In this document: piece after piece, positions 49,371 through 58,901 of the stretch
Position numbering within the stretch: position 1 is the first letter of the stretch
Layout: each line of letters begins with the position of its first letter
Source: Parabacteroides sp.
GTDB taxonomy: Bacteria > Bacteroidota > Bacteroidia > Bacteroidales > Tannerellaceae
Assembly: GCA_019417325.1 (NCBI GenBank)
Contig: DXVO01000024.1
Location: forward strand, 1-64,000
Length of the DNA stretch: 64,000 bases
Reading direction: 5' to 3'
Position numbers and translations under genes: made by a program
The notes under the pieces: generated by a model
Database searches by the model: none
What the model saw: only the letters and a program-made list of their open reading frames with translations
Told to the model about the DNA's origin: nothing

Positions 49371-51728
49371 ATGAATACAATACTACGTAACTTCTTAAGT
49401 ATTCTTAGACGGTTTAGGATGGCAGCCTTCCTCAATATAGCAGGTCTTGCTGTCGCATTTGCCGCATTCATTGTCATTCTGATACAAATAAATTATGAAC
49501 GTAATTTCGACCGCTTCCACCCCACATCAAAACAAATATTCCGGATAAACCTAAATGAAACAGGTATTTTCTCAGCTTTGTTACCCAGAGGATTGATTGA
49601 TGATGTCATCAACTCCTCTCCACATATCAAAGCAGGCACATTGCTCACAACCATTGTCCCTCCCCTCTATTTCTCCATTACCGAGAATGGAGAGAAGCGG
49701 GGCTTTCGTGAAGAAATACAGACATGCTACCCCTCTTTCATCCAAATATTCGGATTCACTCTACTTGAAGGTAATCCGGACTGCCTCTCCGACCCGGAAA
49801 AGATATTGATACCCGAAAGCCTGTCGCATAAGCTATTCGGAGAACAGTCTGCCATAGGAAAATCCATCCATGCAGAAGAATCTGTATGGACCAAAGACAG
49901 AAAAGATTTCACTGTTGGAGGCGTCTACCGTGACTTCCCCACAAATACACAGTTAAACAACGTCATCTACATGGCAATAGACGGGTATGCCAAAGGAAAC
50001 TACAGATCAAGCAGCTATATCGGTTACTTACTGTTGGACGATGCCACTTCCGCCCAAGATGTAGCTACCAATTTCAACGCACATTTCGATTTTTCCAAAC
50101 TGGGACGTAACAACGAGAAAGGAATCACTCTAGTTCCCCTCACTGACATTTATTACAGGGATACAGATATGGATCAATATATCATCCGTTCCGGAAATAA
50201 AGAGATAACACTCCTGCTTTTCGGCATTGCGTTACTTATTCTGACCGTTGCCGTCATCAATTTCACTAATTTCAGTACCGCATTGACTCCGATGCGCATC
50301 AAGAGCATCAATATCCAAAAGGTTTTAGGGAGTTCCGATGCCATGCTCCGTTCAGCCTTACTAGCCGAAGCCGTCTGCATCAGTATGATAGCATGGTTGG
50401 GCAGTTTGTCTCTGGTATGGTTTCTAAGTGAAACGGCCTCATTGCCATTTGTCGAAGCAAATCTCAGTTTATTACAAAACTGGCAGGTGGCAGTGTTGTC
50501 TGCCGGCGTAGCTGCCGTTACAGGAATCGTAGCAGGGCTTTACCCTTCCTGGTACGTAACCTCCTTCCCTCCCGCATTGGTGCTGAAAGGAAACTTTGGA
50601 CTGTCTCCTACCGGAAGGAAACTACGCACCATTCTTATCGGGATACAGTTTATCGTATCCATCGTATTAATCGTAGCTGCCGGATTCGTCCGTATCCAGA
50701 ACCATTATATGCAGAACTATTCATTAGGATTCGACAAAAGCCAGATTGCTATTGTAAACCTGAGCGGCGATATCTATAATAAATATCGGGATACATACAC
50801 CAACCGGCTAAAGGAATTTACAGGTATTAATGATGTAGCATTTTCATTCGAGAAAGTCGGATCGCTGGATATGTATAATACCAATACCGTCACATATAAA
50901 GGAAAAGCAGATTCATATTTTATGATTCTGGTATCTTCCAATTTCCTCAACGTAATGGGAATTCCTGTAGAAGAAGGACGCAACTTCACTCCTGCCGATG
51001 AGCAAACAGAGAATGCCGCTATGATTTTCAACCGTACAGCACACATAAACAATCAGATGGCCGAAGGGGATGAATTCGGTTCATGGATTACCGGACGTAT
51101 AATTGGATTCACCGGAGATGTGAAGCTCACTTCCCTTCGCCAGGGAGAGAACAATATAGCTTTTGTTGTAGGGAAAACAGATATTCCATTAACAGTCTCC
51201 TATATCCGTCTGAATCAGGGGACCGATACACATGCAGCCGTAGAACATATTAGAGAAACACTTGCGGGTATCGATCCCTCCTATCCGTTCGACGTAGAGT
51301 TTTATGATACAATATTCAACCAGCTTTACCATAAAGAAGAGAACCTGCGCAGCCTGATTACCTTATTCAGTCTGTTAGCCATCACCCTCTCGCTGGTAGG
51401 CGTATTCGGGTTGGTGGTATTCGATACACAATACCGCCGTAAAGAAATAGGTATTCGTAAAGTACATGGAGCCACTCTCAAGGAAATACTCGGCATGCTG
51501 AACAGGCAATATATCTATATCGTCTTAACCTGTTTTGTTATTGCCGTTCCTCTAGCTTGGTTCGGTGTCAAAAAATGGCTTGAAAGCTTTGCCTACAAAA
51601 CACCTATATACTGGTGGGTGTTTCTTATAGCCCTGATCATCGTCCTGGCTATCACAATCGCCACTGTCACTTTCCAAAGCTGGCGGACAGCCAATACAAA
51701 CCCGGTAGAGCTGACTTGTGACAATTGA
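49371..51728 (+). CDS. ABC transporter permease, FtsX/MacB type
   Basis: The 785-residue product has an N-terminal membrane helix (NIAGLAVAFAAFIVILIQI), a periplasmic MacB_PCD domain (YERNFDRFHPTSKQIFRIN), then an FtsX block at residues ~270-400, a second periplasmic domain, and a final three-helix FtsX block with GVFGLVVFDTQYRRKEIGIRKVHGAT. This double-FtsX form is common in Bacteroidota and works with a separate ATPase, which is not in the neighbourhood. Substrate unknown; efflux or lipoprotein-related roles are likely. Confidence 0.9.
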   Translation: MNTILRNFLSILRRFRMAAFLNIAGLAVAFAAFIVILIQINYERNFDRFHPTSKQIFRINLNETGIFSALLPRGLIDDVINSSPHIKAGTLLTTIVPPLYFSITENGEKRGFREEIQTCYPSFIQIFGFTLLEGNPDCLSDPEKILIPESLSHKLFGEQSAIGKSIHAEESVWTKDRKDFTVGGVYRDFPTNTQLNNVIYMAIDGYAKGNYRSSSYIGYLLLDDATSAQDVATNFNAHFDFSKLGRNNEKGITLVPLTDIYYRDTDMDQYIIRSGNKEITLLLFGIALLILTVAVINFTNFSTALTPMRIKSINIQKVLGSSDAMLRSALLAEAVCISMIAWLGSLSLVWFLSETASLPFVEANLSLLQNWQVAVLSAGVAAVTGIVAGLYPSWYVTSFPPALVLKGNFGLSPTGRKLRTILIGIQFIVSIVLIVAAGFVRIQNHYMQNYSLGFDKSQIAIVNLSGDIYNKYRDTYTNRLKEFTGINDVAFSFEKVGSLDMYNTNTVTYKGKADSYFMILVSSNFLNVMGIPVEEGRNFTPADEQTENAAMIFNRTAHINNQMAEGDEFGSWITGRIIGFTGDVKLTSLRQGENNIAFVVGKTDIPLTVSYIRLNQGTDTHAAVEHIRETLAGIDPSYPFDVEFYDTIFNQLYHKEENLRSLITLFSLLAITLSLVGVFGLVVFDTQYRRKEIGIRKVHGATLKEILGMLNRQYIYIVLTCFVIAVPLAWFGVKKWLESFAYKTPIYWWVFLIALIIVLAITIATVTFQSWRTANTNPVELTCDN

Positions 51729-51735
51729 CAACTGC

Positions 51736-53259
51736 TTAAAATGGGACCTCATTATTGCTACCTTGAGACAGAAAATCTGCTCCTGCGGGGGGTATAGGAG
51801 GTATTTCTGTCATTGGGTTACCGCTGTTCATATTGGATGAAAATTCACGGATAGCAATGTCTTCATCTATATTCATAAACTTGGCAAATTCACTTTTGAA
51901 ACGGAGTCGTACGTCGCCGGTAGCACCGTTACGATGCTTGGCTATGATAATTTCAGCCAGACCAATCAGCGAGTTCCCCCGTTCATCTTCTGTTATCTTG
52001 TAATATTCAGGACGGTGGATAAAGCAAACCATATCCGCATCCTGCTCAATAGCGCCGGACTCACGCAGGTCTGCTAACTGTGGACGCTTCCCTTCCGCTC
52101 CCTGACGACTTTCCACACCACGATTCAACTGCGACAGGGCGATAATCGGGATATTCAATTCCTTCGCCAACCCTTTCAATGAACGGGATATGGTACTCAC
52201 CTCCTGCTCACGGCTACCGAAGTTCATGCCGCTTGCATTCATCAACTGGAGGTAGTCAATAATGATACATTTGACATCATGTTCGCGAACCAGACGGCGT
52301 GCCTTAGTACGAAGCTCAAATACCGAAAGGCTCGGCGTATCATCCACGAAGATAGGCGCATCATATAGTTCTTTTATCTTGAAGTCGAGTTGCTCCCATT
52401 CATAGCTTTCCAATCGTCCGCTCTTGATTTTCTCGCCCGGTATCTCGCATACATTCACAATCAGACGGTTTACCAACTGCACGTTACTCATTTCAAGCGA
52501 GAACACGGCTACCGGCGTATTATGGTTCACCGCCATATTCTTAGCCATAGAAAGGACGAAAGCCGTCTTACCCATTGCAGGACGGGCTGCTATAATAATA
52601 AGGTCGGAGTTCTGCCAACCCGAGGTAATCTTATCCAGACCTTCAAAACCGGTACGGATACCGCTCAGTCCCTCCTTCTGGTTTGCCGCCTTCTGGAGCA
52701 TCTCCATTGCATCTTTAATAACCGGATTGATTTGCGTCACATCCTTCTTCACATTTCGCTGTGAGATTTCAAACAGTTTCCCCTCGGCTTCCTGCATCAG
52801 GTCTTCCACATCGATTGTTTCGTCAAAGGCTTTACCTTGTATCATGGCAGTAAAGGAAATCAGCTCGCGTGCCAGATACTTCTGGGCGATAATACGGGCA
52901 TGGTATTCGATATGCGCACTACTTGCCACCTTACTGGTGAGCTGTGAAATATAGAAAGGACCTCCCACTTGGTCCAGCTCTCCCCGCTTCTTCAACTGCT
53001 CCGTAACGGTGAGCATATCCACAGGACGCTGGCTGATAGCCAAATCCACAATAGCCGCATAAATCATCTCATGTGCCTTCTCATAGAAACATTCCGGTTT
53101 CAATATCTCACTGATAATCGAATAAGCATCTTTCTCCAGCATCAACGCACCCAACACAGCTTCTTCCAGTTCGCGTGCCTGCGGTTGCAAGCGTCCCATA
53201 TCAGGCACAATCACTGTCTTCTGCTTTCCTCTTCCTGTATTTCTTGTTCCTTCTGCCAT
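51736..53259 (-). CDS. dnaB: Replicative DNA helicase DnaB
   Basis: The 507-residue product has the DnaB N-terminal domain (QARELEEAVLGALMLEKDAY) and RecA-like core: Walker A ARPAMGKTAFVLS, FSLEMSNVQLVNRL, IIIDYLQLM (Walker B), GLAKELNIPIIALSQLNRGVE and QDADMVCFIHRPEYY. It is the hexameric fork helicase. It converges with the permease gene (stops 8 bp apart) and diverges from corA. Confidence 0.96.
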   Translation of the reverse strand: MAEGTRNTGRGKQKTVIVPDMGRLQPQARELEEAVLGALMLEKDAYSIISEILKPECFYEKAHEMIYAAIVDLAISQRPVDMLTVTEQLKKRGELDQVGGPFYISQLTSKVASSAHIEYHARIIAQKYLARELISFTAMIQGKAFDETIDVEDLMQEAEGKLFEISQRNVKKDVTQINPVIKDAMEMLQKAANQKEGLSGIRTGFEGLDKITSGWQNSDLIIIAARPAMGKTAFVLSMAKNMAVNHNTPVAVFSLEMSNVQLVNRLIVNVCEIPGEKIKSGRLESYEWEQLDFKIKELYDAPIFVDDTPSLSVFELRTKARRLVREHDVKCIIIDYLQLMNASGMNFGSREQEVSTISRSLKGLAKELNIPIIALSQLNRGVESRQGAEGKRPQLADLRESGAIEQDADMVCFIHRPEYYKITEDERGNSLIGLAEIIIAKHRNGATGDVRLRFKSEFAKFMNIDEDIAIREFSSNMNSGNPMTEIPPIPPAGADFLSQGSNNEVPF

Positions 53260-53283
53260 CTTCTTTTAATAAATATCGGACAC

Positions 53284-53330
53284 CAAAATTACAATAATAT
53301 TTTTACTTTCCGTAAAAAATCCTACCTTTG
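53284..53330. promoter_or_regulatory. Divergent dnaB/corA promoter boxes
   Basis: On the minus strand TAATTTTG (53284-53291) can serve dnaB, and on the plus strand TACCTTTG (53323-53330) can serve the corA leader. Both match TAnnTTTG. Confidence 0.55.
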
Positions 53331-53357
53331 CAGCCGTAAAAAGTAATTACCTAAATT

Positions 53358-53464
53358 ATGGACGACAGTATTCCGCGAGAAACGAAAACAGCAAGTATTA
53401 ACTGACGTCGTAGGGGTCCGCAAGATGTCTCCTGCCGCGTTACAAACAACGAAAGGAGGCAATA
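53358..53464 (+). promoter_or_regulatory. corA leader with a possible 15-residue leader peptide
   Basis: A short frame at 53358-53405 encodes MDDSIPRETKTASIN and ends in TGA. It is followed by a GC-rich stretch (GACGTCGTAGGGGTCC... CTCCTGCCGCG) that could fold, and then by a strong ribosome binding site AAAGGAGGC before ATG 53465. Leader ORFs and folded leaders before Mg2+ transporters often act as attenuators; whether this does is inference. Confidence 0.4.
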
Positions 53465-54391
53465 ATGAAAACTTTTCTTTATTGTGAAGCCGGCTTTGTA
53501 GAAAAAAACGAGTGGCTTCCCAACAGTTGGGTAAATGTAGAATGTCCTACACCCGAAGAACTCCGTTATCTAACCGAACATTTTGATGTTCCCAAATCAT
53601 TTCTGGATGATATAGCCGATACAGACGAACGCCCTCGTATCGAATATGAGGGCAACTGGTTGCTTACCATCATTCGTATTCCTTTATATACACGCAATAG
53701 TGACACCCCTTTTGGGACGGTGCCGATGGGGATTATAACAAACAACGACATTATTATTTCCGTCTGTTACCATAAAACCGAACTAATCGCGGATTTCATC
53801 CGGTACACCCGCAGAAAGGAAGTCGTAGTCCGTCATAAATATGACTTGATACTGCGCCTGATTCACTCGTCGGCGGTCTGGTTCCTGAAGTACCTGAAAC
53901 AAATCAACAATGAAGTGGCACGTGCCGAAAAGGAACTGGAAAGAAGTATCCGCAACGAGGATTTGATGCGCCTGATGAAATTGGAAAAGAGCCTCGTTTA
54001 CTTCAACACTTCCATCCGTGGCAATGAAGTGATGCTCACTAAGCTGCAAAGCATTTTCCAAGAACCCATGTACATGGATAAAGAACTGCTGGAAGACGTA
54101 GAGACTGAGTTGAAACAGGCACACCTCACGGTAAACATCTACAGTGATATCCTCACCGGTACAATGGATGCTTTTGCTTCCGTTATATCCAACAACGTGA
54201 ATACCATCATGAAGCGTATGACCTCCATCTCCATTATTCTAATGGTACCCACGCTAATTGCCAGTTTCTATGGTATGAACGTACCTATCTATGGAGAAAA
54301 CATGCCTCACGGATTCGTGATTATCGTGATGTTCTCCATCATGCTCTCGGCACTTGCCTTCTTTATCTTCAGAAAGATAAAATGGTTCTAA
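53465..54391 (+). CDS. corA: CorA-family magnesium/divalent-cation transporter
   Basis: The 308-residue product has the long cytoplasmic N-terminal domain (to residue ~245) with helical stretches rich in charged residues, and two C-terminal membrane helices. The first ends in YGMNVP, the GMN selectivity motif, followed by the short periplasmic loop IYGENM and the last helix. It forms pentamers for Mg2+ uptake. It starts after a strong RBS and ends before a terminator at 54526. Confidence 0.93.
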   Translation: MKTFLYCEAGFVEKNEWLPNSWVNVECPTPEELRYLTEHFDVPKSFLDDIADTDERPRIEYEGNWLLTIIRIPLYTRNSDTPFGTVPMGIITNNDIIISVCYHKTELIADFIRYTRRKEVVVRHKYDLILRLIHSSAVWFLKYLKQINNEVARAEKELERSIRNEDLMRLMKLEKSLVYFNTSIRGNEVMLTKLQSIFQEPMYMDKELLEDVETELKQAHLTVNIYSDILTGTMDAFASVISNNVNTIMKRMTSISIILMVPTLIASFYGMNVPIYGENMPHGFVIIVMFSIMLSALAFFIFRKIKWF

Positions 54392-54525
54392 GGTTTGCCG
54401 GTATCTCCATAATGCAATCTGCCTGATGAGGTGTAAGAACGCGCTGGCGATTATTTTATCCTAGCGCAGAGAGATGTCGCACCAGTTCCTCTCAACTGTA
54501 TTTCTACTGGAAATTGTAAAAAGAC

Positions 54526-54561
54526 AAAGCCGCTTTACCTTCACAGGCGAAGCGGCTTTTT
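54526..54561 (+). terminator. Terminator downstream of corA
   Basis: AAAGCCGCTT (54526-54535) pairs with AAGCGGCTTT (54550-54559), and T follows. The DNA from 54392 to here has no gene. Confidence 0.85.
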
Positions 54562-54804
54562 AATCGATAAGCTTTTTCTAATCAAATATCTAATCAGAAA
54601 ACAATATCTTGGGAAGGATAATATCTAATTCGGACAATAAAGAACAAAGGGCGTGCCAAAAGGTAGAGACATAGACAACACACCAAGTGTAACATATTAA
54701 TATACAACAGATTTAACAACACAAACCAAATAACTCCGCCTAACACAAAAGTGTGGAATTGTGGAATGCAGTGTGGAATTATGTGTATTTTTTCCACACT
54801 ATAT
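54562..54804. other. Intergenic DNA with GTGTGGAATT repeats
   Basis: No gene is supported. At 54750-54781 (GT)GTGGAAT(T/G) occurs three times, followed by TTTCCACACT (54792-54801) in the other orientation. This may be a protein-binding site or a folded RNA. Confidence 0.4.
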
Positions 54805-54857
54805 CCCAAAAAGAAAAACCTCTCCATTACCCCCATATAGAGGTTGGAGAGGTTTTT
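54805..54857 (-). terminator. Terminator of the propeller-aldolase-dha operon
   Basis: AAAACCTCTCC (about 54815-54825) pairs with GGAGAGGTTTT (54846-54856). On the minus strand TTTTTCTTTTT follows the stem, 60 bp past the propeller gene's stop. Confidence 0.8.
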
Positions 54858-54917
54858 ATACGGATTATTCCATTTCTTGCTTCCCGGATGAATCCGTTTG
54901 CTTCGGAAACAAGAATA

Positions 54918-55802
54918 TCAAATCGGGCTAATCGCAGAAATCATACCAAACTTTTCGTTATCGTTAAGACTCCAGACAACGCGACCATTGCCGTCAATTT
55001 CCAATAACTGGGGACTATTGGCTTCCTTCGCATTTTTGTCGTGCCCCTGCCAGTTACAGATATATAACCCTTCGCCATAGGCCGGCAACAACTGTGCAAC
55101 AAAAAACAGACGGACACCTTTGATATCGTTTTCACCATACCGGCGGGCTATCTCACCATTGTCAAGGTTTACTTCAAGTAGCGAATGACCGTCGCCACAG
55201 GCAACCCAATAGTTACCATTGTTCAAGGCATATGTACTGAACGGTGTACCTTCCAACTTCGTAGCTTTTAGCAATTTTCCTTCCTGAGAGACCTCACGCA
55301 CATCGGAAGTTTCAAAGAGAGGAATCAGATAGTTACCACGTTCATTCTTGTTTACCTGACGGAACTGAGCGTGAGGTTGTTCAATACCAGTCTCATATTC
55401 CGTACGGGAAAGAATATCTCCCTTCGGGCTTACTTCCGTGATAACAGCCGGATGCCCCACCCATGCCAACAAGTAGTTGCCGTTGGGCAGTACACGTGCT
55501 GTCTGCATCTCGCACGTATCGGGAGCAGGGATGTTCCACACTTCCTGATGTTCACGAGTGATGACCTTAGCTCCCCGTGCATACGAGAATAGAATATTGC
55601 CATCCGGAGTAGCAGCTACGGAATTACATTCCCAGCCCTTTTCAAGCGGATGTTCCCACTCTATCTCCTTTGTGTTTTTGTTTATGATTACAATCTTGTT
55701 CCAACCGGAACCACCCAACAGAAGCTTCTGAGCTTTCTTCTGGCAGGATGTAGCGGAGAAAAGAAGGAGTGCGGAACACAATAGTGCGAATATCTTCTTC
55801 AT
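54918..55802 (-). CDS. Beta-propeller (NHL/PQQ-like) lipoprotein
   Basis: The 294-residue product has a lipoprotein signal peptide (lipobox SATSC, Cys20). It has repeated blades of the pattern PDGNILFSY, PNGNYLLAW, ERGNYLIPL, NNGNYWVAC and DGNGRVVWSL, about 45 residues apart, which makes a six-bladed propeller. It lies 6 bp after the LsrF-like gene in an operon with DhaK/DhaL. It may bind or sense the same metabolite at the envelope; no catalytic residue stands out. Confidence 0.8.
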   Translation of the reverse strand: MKKIFALLCSALLLFSATSCQKKAQKLLLGGSGWNKIVIINKNTKEIEWEHPLEKGWECNSVAATPDGNILFSYARGAKVITREHQEVWNIPAPDTCEMQTARVLPNGNYLLAWVGHPAVITEVSPKGDILSRTEYETGIEQPHAQFRQVNKNERGNYLIPLFETSDVREVSQEGKLLKATKLEGTPFSTYALNNGNYWVACGDGHSLLEVNLDNGEIARRYGENDIKGVRLFFVAQLLPAYGEGLYICNWQGHDKNAKEANSPQLLEIDGNGRVVWSLNDNEKFGMISAISPI

Positions 55803-55808
55803 GCTTGT

Positions 55809-56681
55809 TTATTTTGAAATATCAAGGAACATTTCATAGCCCTTTTCAGGAGTCAGCCCGTCATGCACAACTGCATGTACAGCCTGAATCATGGCAGCAG
55901 GAGATTCGCTCTGGAATACATTACGCCCCATATCTACACCGGCAGCGCCATCGTTTATCGCCTTATAACAAAGCTCAAGGGCTTCTTTCTCCGGAAGTTT
56001 CTTTCCTCCGGCGATAACTACGGGAACGGAACATGCGGCAGCTACTTTTTCAAAACCTTCGCAGTAGTAAGTCTTTACGATATTTGCTCCATTCTCGGCA
56101 CAGATACGGGAAGCCAGACCGAAATAACGAGCGTCACGTGCCATCTGTTTGCCGACAGCAGTCACACCCATTACGGGAATGTTATAGCGGCTTGCCTTGT
56201 CTACAGCCTTGAACAGATTGGCTACGGTTTTAGCTTCATGCGCTTCGTCACCGATGGCAAGCATGACAGCCATAGCGGATACGTTCATACGGATAGCATC
56301 TTCGATATCAATCAGTACATTGTCATTCAGCTCTGTCAGAATAGAGGTACCGGCATCGGAACGCAAGCAGATTGGAGTTTTTGTATTTGCTGGGATAACG
56401 GATTGCAGGATACCGCGTGTACACATCAAGCAGTCGGCATACTCCATCAAAGGAACGATCGTGAGATCAATACGTTCCAAACCGGAGGTAGGCCCCATTA
56501 TGAAACCATGATCGCAAGCCAGCATCACCGATTTGCCTGTTTTCGGATTGAAAATACGGGAAAGACGGTCTTTCAAACCCCAGGGAGCATTCTCTGCACC
56601 TTTCACATGAAATATTTGTTGTTGGGAAGCTACGCCTAAACCGAAGTTGGCACCTTCTCTCAAATCATCTAAATCTGCCAT
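55809..56681 (-). CDS. LsrF/DeoC-type class I aldolase (thiolase-like)
   Basis: The 290-residue product belongs to the DhnA/LsrF class I aldolases. VMLACDHGFIMGP is the substrate-phosphate segment at the N-terminus, GVTAVGKQM and ANIVKTYYCEGFEKV contain lysines, of which Lys in VKTYY is the likely Schiff-base residue, and VVIAGGKKLP is the typical final loop. LsrF acts on phosphorylated AI-2; relatives are fructose-bisphosphate aldolases. Coupled with DhaK/DhaL, it probably cleaves a phosphorylated keto compound. The exact substrate cannot be set. Confidence 0.82.
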   Translation of the reverse strand: MADLDDLREGANFGLGVASQQQIFHVKGAENAPWGLKDRLSRIFNPKTGKSVMLACDHGFIMGPTSGLERIDLTIVPLMEYADCLMCTRGILQSVIPANTKTPICLRSDAGTSILTELNDNVLIDIEDAIRMNVSAMAVMLAIGDEAHEAKTVANLFKAVDKASRYNIPVMGVTAVGKQMARDARYFGLASRICAENGANIVKTYYCEGFEKVAAACSVPVVIAGGKKLPEKEALELCYKAINDGAAGVDMGRNVFQSESPAAMIQAVHAVVHDGLTPEKGYEMFLDISK

Positions 56682-56749
56682 TTGTTTATTTCTTTTTTAG
56701 CGGGGGACGAAACATATGCTCCGCCCGTCCGTGATTAAACCTTTATTTT

Positions 56750-57364
56750 TTACAATGCTTCTGCAAAAGAAGCAAACATACAACTCCAGGAAGTAGCACC
56801 GCTGTCGGCATAACCGATCGAGCGTTCGCCATAATTACGGGCACGCCCGAAGTTTGCTTTCATCTGTACGGTGTCTTCCGCACCTTTCAGAGCGGCAACA
56901 GCTCCAGCATGAAGGATTTCCTTAATGTCATCCGATTCGCATGCCTGAATAGCTTCGACAGCAGGAATCAAGGCATCCATCATTGTCTTATCACCTTGCT
57001 GTGCTTTAGTTTGCTTCTTCACGTTATCCAGACCACTGGCAAACATTTTCTTCACTCCGGCTGCATCCAGTTCAGTACCTTCGGCTCCGTCGCTCATCCC
57101 GAGGAAGAAGGCTCCCAATAGTGTACTGGTGGAACCGCTTACTTGTAACATAACATCAAAGCCCATATCGTTCAGCATGGATTTGAATTCCGTTCCTTTT
57201 TGTGCTGTTGCTACAATAGCGGACATGGCAGTAACGATTGCCTGACCGTGGTCGCCATCGCCGATTACAGCGTCCAATTTTGAAAATTCGTCCTCACGTG
57301 CTTTAATGTTTTTCAAGGCGTTATCCAACATTGCCTTGAAGTTGTCAATTGTCAATTGTTTCAT
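56750..57364 (-). CDS. dhaL: Dihydroxyacetone kinase subunit L
   Basis: The 204-residue product has the all-helical DhaL/DAK2 fold with its nucleotide site: DAVIGDGDHGQAIV (Asp ligands of Mg-ADP), SGSTSTLLGAFFLG and GDKTMMDALIPAVEAI, ending ARNYGERSIGYADSGATS. It transfers phosphate to the sugar bound in DhaK. DhaM is not present, so ATP is either used directly or regenerated elsewhere. It follows dhaK by 9 bp. Confidence 0.9.
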   Translation of the reverse strand: MKQLTIDNFKAMLDNALKNIKAREDEFSKLDAVIGDGDHGQAIVTAMSAIVATAQKGTEFKSMLNDMGFDVMLQVSGSTSTLLGAFFLGMSDGAEGTELDAAGVKKMFASGLDNVKKQTKAQQGDKTMMDALIPAVEAIQACESDDIKEILHAGAVAALKGAEDTVQMKANFGRARNYGERSIGYADSGATSWSCMFASFAEAL

Positions 57365-57373
57365 GTTTTTTGC

Positions 57374-58390
57374 TTATTTACCGATAGTAGTCCAATAAGG
57401 TGCATCGGCGCGTTTGTTCTTCAAATAATCGATATGGTCTTCATCCAGGATTGCCATAATCATCTGGAATCCGGCTTGTTCCTGCACGGTCAGGATTTCC
57501 TGGATACGGCTCACTACGACTTCCATACCGCGTGCTTCCAGTTCCTTATAGGCTTTACGGAAAATGATGTTCAGCTCCATATGGGTGGTTGCCCCCACGC
57601 CGTTGATGATAAGCAACATCTTGTCACCCTTCTTCGGTTGGAGTTGCTGGCAAAGTAAGTCAACCATTTCAGCAGCCGTAGCATCAGCAGATTCCAGGGG
57701 TTTCTGTCCACCACCACCTTCGCCGTGTTGTCCCATACCGATTTCCATCACTCCGTCAGGCAAATCAGTAATGGTTCCACCGTTCTGAGGATGCGTACAG
57801 GAACGCATAGCGACAGCCAATGTGGCAACCTGTTTATTGTAACGTTCGCCTATTTCAATCAGTTCGTCCAACGATTTACCTTCTTCGGCAGCAGCACCTA
57901 ATATCTTGTACAAAGGAACACAACCAGCCAAACCGCGACGGTCGTCATCGCTTGCACCGATACCGGCACTAATGTCATCGTGGGTAAGAAGTTGTTTTAC
58001 CTTGATGCCTACACGTGCAGCCAACTGGCATGCCATATTCGCGCTCATCACGTCGCCTGAATGGTTCAATACAACCAACAGGATGCCGGCTTCACGCTTC
58101 ATCAACTGCAGAGCTTGGAACAGACGCTGTGCACCGGGAGCAGCAAAGATATCGCCGACCACGGAACAGTCCAGCATACCGTCGCCAACAAAGCCACTTA
58201 ATGCCGGCTCATGTCCGGAACCGCCCAAAGTAACAATAGCTACCTTATCCTCACTTTTCGGATTGGCACGTACTACTATATTTTCGCCTCCCAGTTTAAC
58301 CTGCTCCGGATAAGCCAATACGTAGCCTTCCAGCAGTTCGGGAGTAATCTGTTCGGGGTCATTAATAAATTTAGTCTTGATGTCTGACAT
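57374..58390 (-). CDS. dhaK: Dihydroxyacetone kinase subunit K
   Basis: The 338-residue product is the DAK1 substrate subunit: GGSGHEPALSGFVGDGMLDCSVVGDIFA (here in two parts near residues 55-83) and MGQHGEGGGGQKPLES, whose His is the residue that binds the keto sugar as a hemiaminal. LIINGVGATTHMELNI is the final core. The surroundings (aldolase, VOC protein) suggest a substrate other than plain dihydroxyacetone, such as a tetrulose or branched keto sugar. Confidence 0.9.
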   Translation of the reverse strand: MSDIKTKFINDPEQITPELLEGYVLAYPEQVKLGGENIVVRANPKSEDKVAIVTLGGSGHEPALSGFVGDGMLDCSVVGDIFAAPGAQRLFQALQLMKREAGILLVVLNHSGDVMSANMACQLAARVGIKVKQLLTHDDISAGIGASDDDRRGLAGCVPLYKILGAAAEEGKSLDELIEIGERYNKQVATLAVAMRSCTHPQNGGTITDLPDGVMEIGMGQHGEGGGGQKPLESADATAAEMVDLLCQQLQPKKGDKMLLIINGVGATTHMELNIIFRKAYKELEARGMEVVVSRIQEILTVQEQAGFQMIMAILDEDHIDYLKNKRADAPYWTTIGK

Positions 58391-58423
58391 GGTGTTTTCC
58401 TCCTGTTCTTTTTTAAATGATTA

Positions 58424-58738
58424 TTATTTTACTTCCATGATTTCAATTGCAATGCCTTCTTCTTCGATGAAAGCAATAGTAAGATGTTCGTCGCATACAG
58501 CCGGACCGAAAATTACTTTCTTACCTTTCAATTCTTCCTCGATAGAAGGCACGGTATAAGCAATATGTCCCTGTGTCTGTACCAACTCCGGCAGGCAGCT
58601 ACCGGGTTCAAACTTTAGAAACTCAATCCGGTTGGGGCTTTTGCTGTAGTCTGTCAACCAAACGTTCAGACCTTCGTTCAACACTGCGCCTTCTTTCTGT
58701 TCTGTAGTTACGATACCAACGTGATTAAATGTTCTCAT
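58424..58738 (-). CDS. VOC-family (glyoxalase-like) protein
   Basis: The 104-residue product is one VOC unit: FNHVGIVTTEQKEGA with a possible metal His, NRIEFLKFEPGS, GHIAYTVPSIEEELKGKKV with a second His, and IAIEIMEVK with a Glu. These match the metal sites of isomerases or epimerases such as methylmalonyl-CoA epimerase. It is the first gene of the dhaK-dhaL-aldolase operon (33 bp gap) and may isomerise the substrate before or after phosphorylation. Confidence 0.78.
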   Translation of the reverse strand: MRTFNHVGIVTTEQKEGAVLNEGLNVWLTDYSKSPNRIEFLKFEPGSCLPELVQTQGHIAYTVPSIEEELKGKKVIFGPAVCDEHLTIAFIEEEGIAIEIMEVK

Positions 58739-58808
58739 GATGATTAAATTTTAAAGTGTTTATAATTTAATTTATTCATTACTTATTTTCTACTTCCGAG
58801 CACTGTTT

Positions 58809-58876
58809 TCAAAACACCGGTGTTTTGACTTTAAAACATATATGTTTTGAAAACGAAACACCTATGTTTTGAAATC
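58809..58876. repeat. Three tandem palindromes (AAAACATATATGTTTT family)
   Basis: TCAAAACACCGGTGTTTTGA (58809-58828) is a perfect 20-bp palindrome, AAAACATATATGTTTT (58833-58848) a perfect 16-bp one, and CGAAACACCTATGTTTTGA (58854-58872) an imperfect one. GACTTTAAA links the first two, the same linker as between palindromes at 9791 and 9814. It lies between the VOC gene start and the ccs gene stop. Confidence 0.75.
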
Positions 58877-58901
58877 AGCATATATATACCCGTTTGCTGC
58901 A

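Noticed and set aside
55863..56639. 258-codon plus-strand open frame
   Set aside because: It is antisense to the LsrF-like aldolase gene; no domain is seen.
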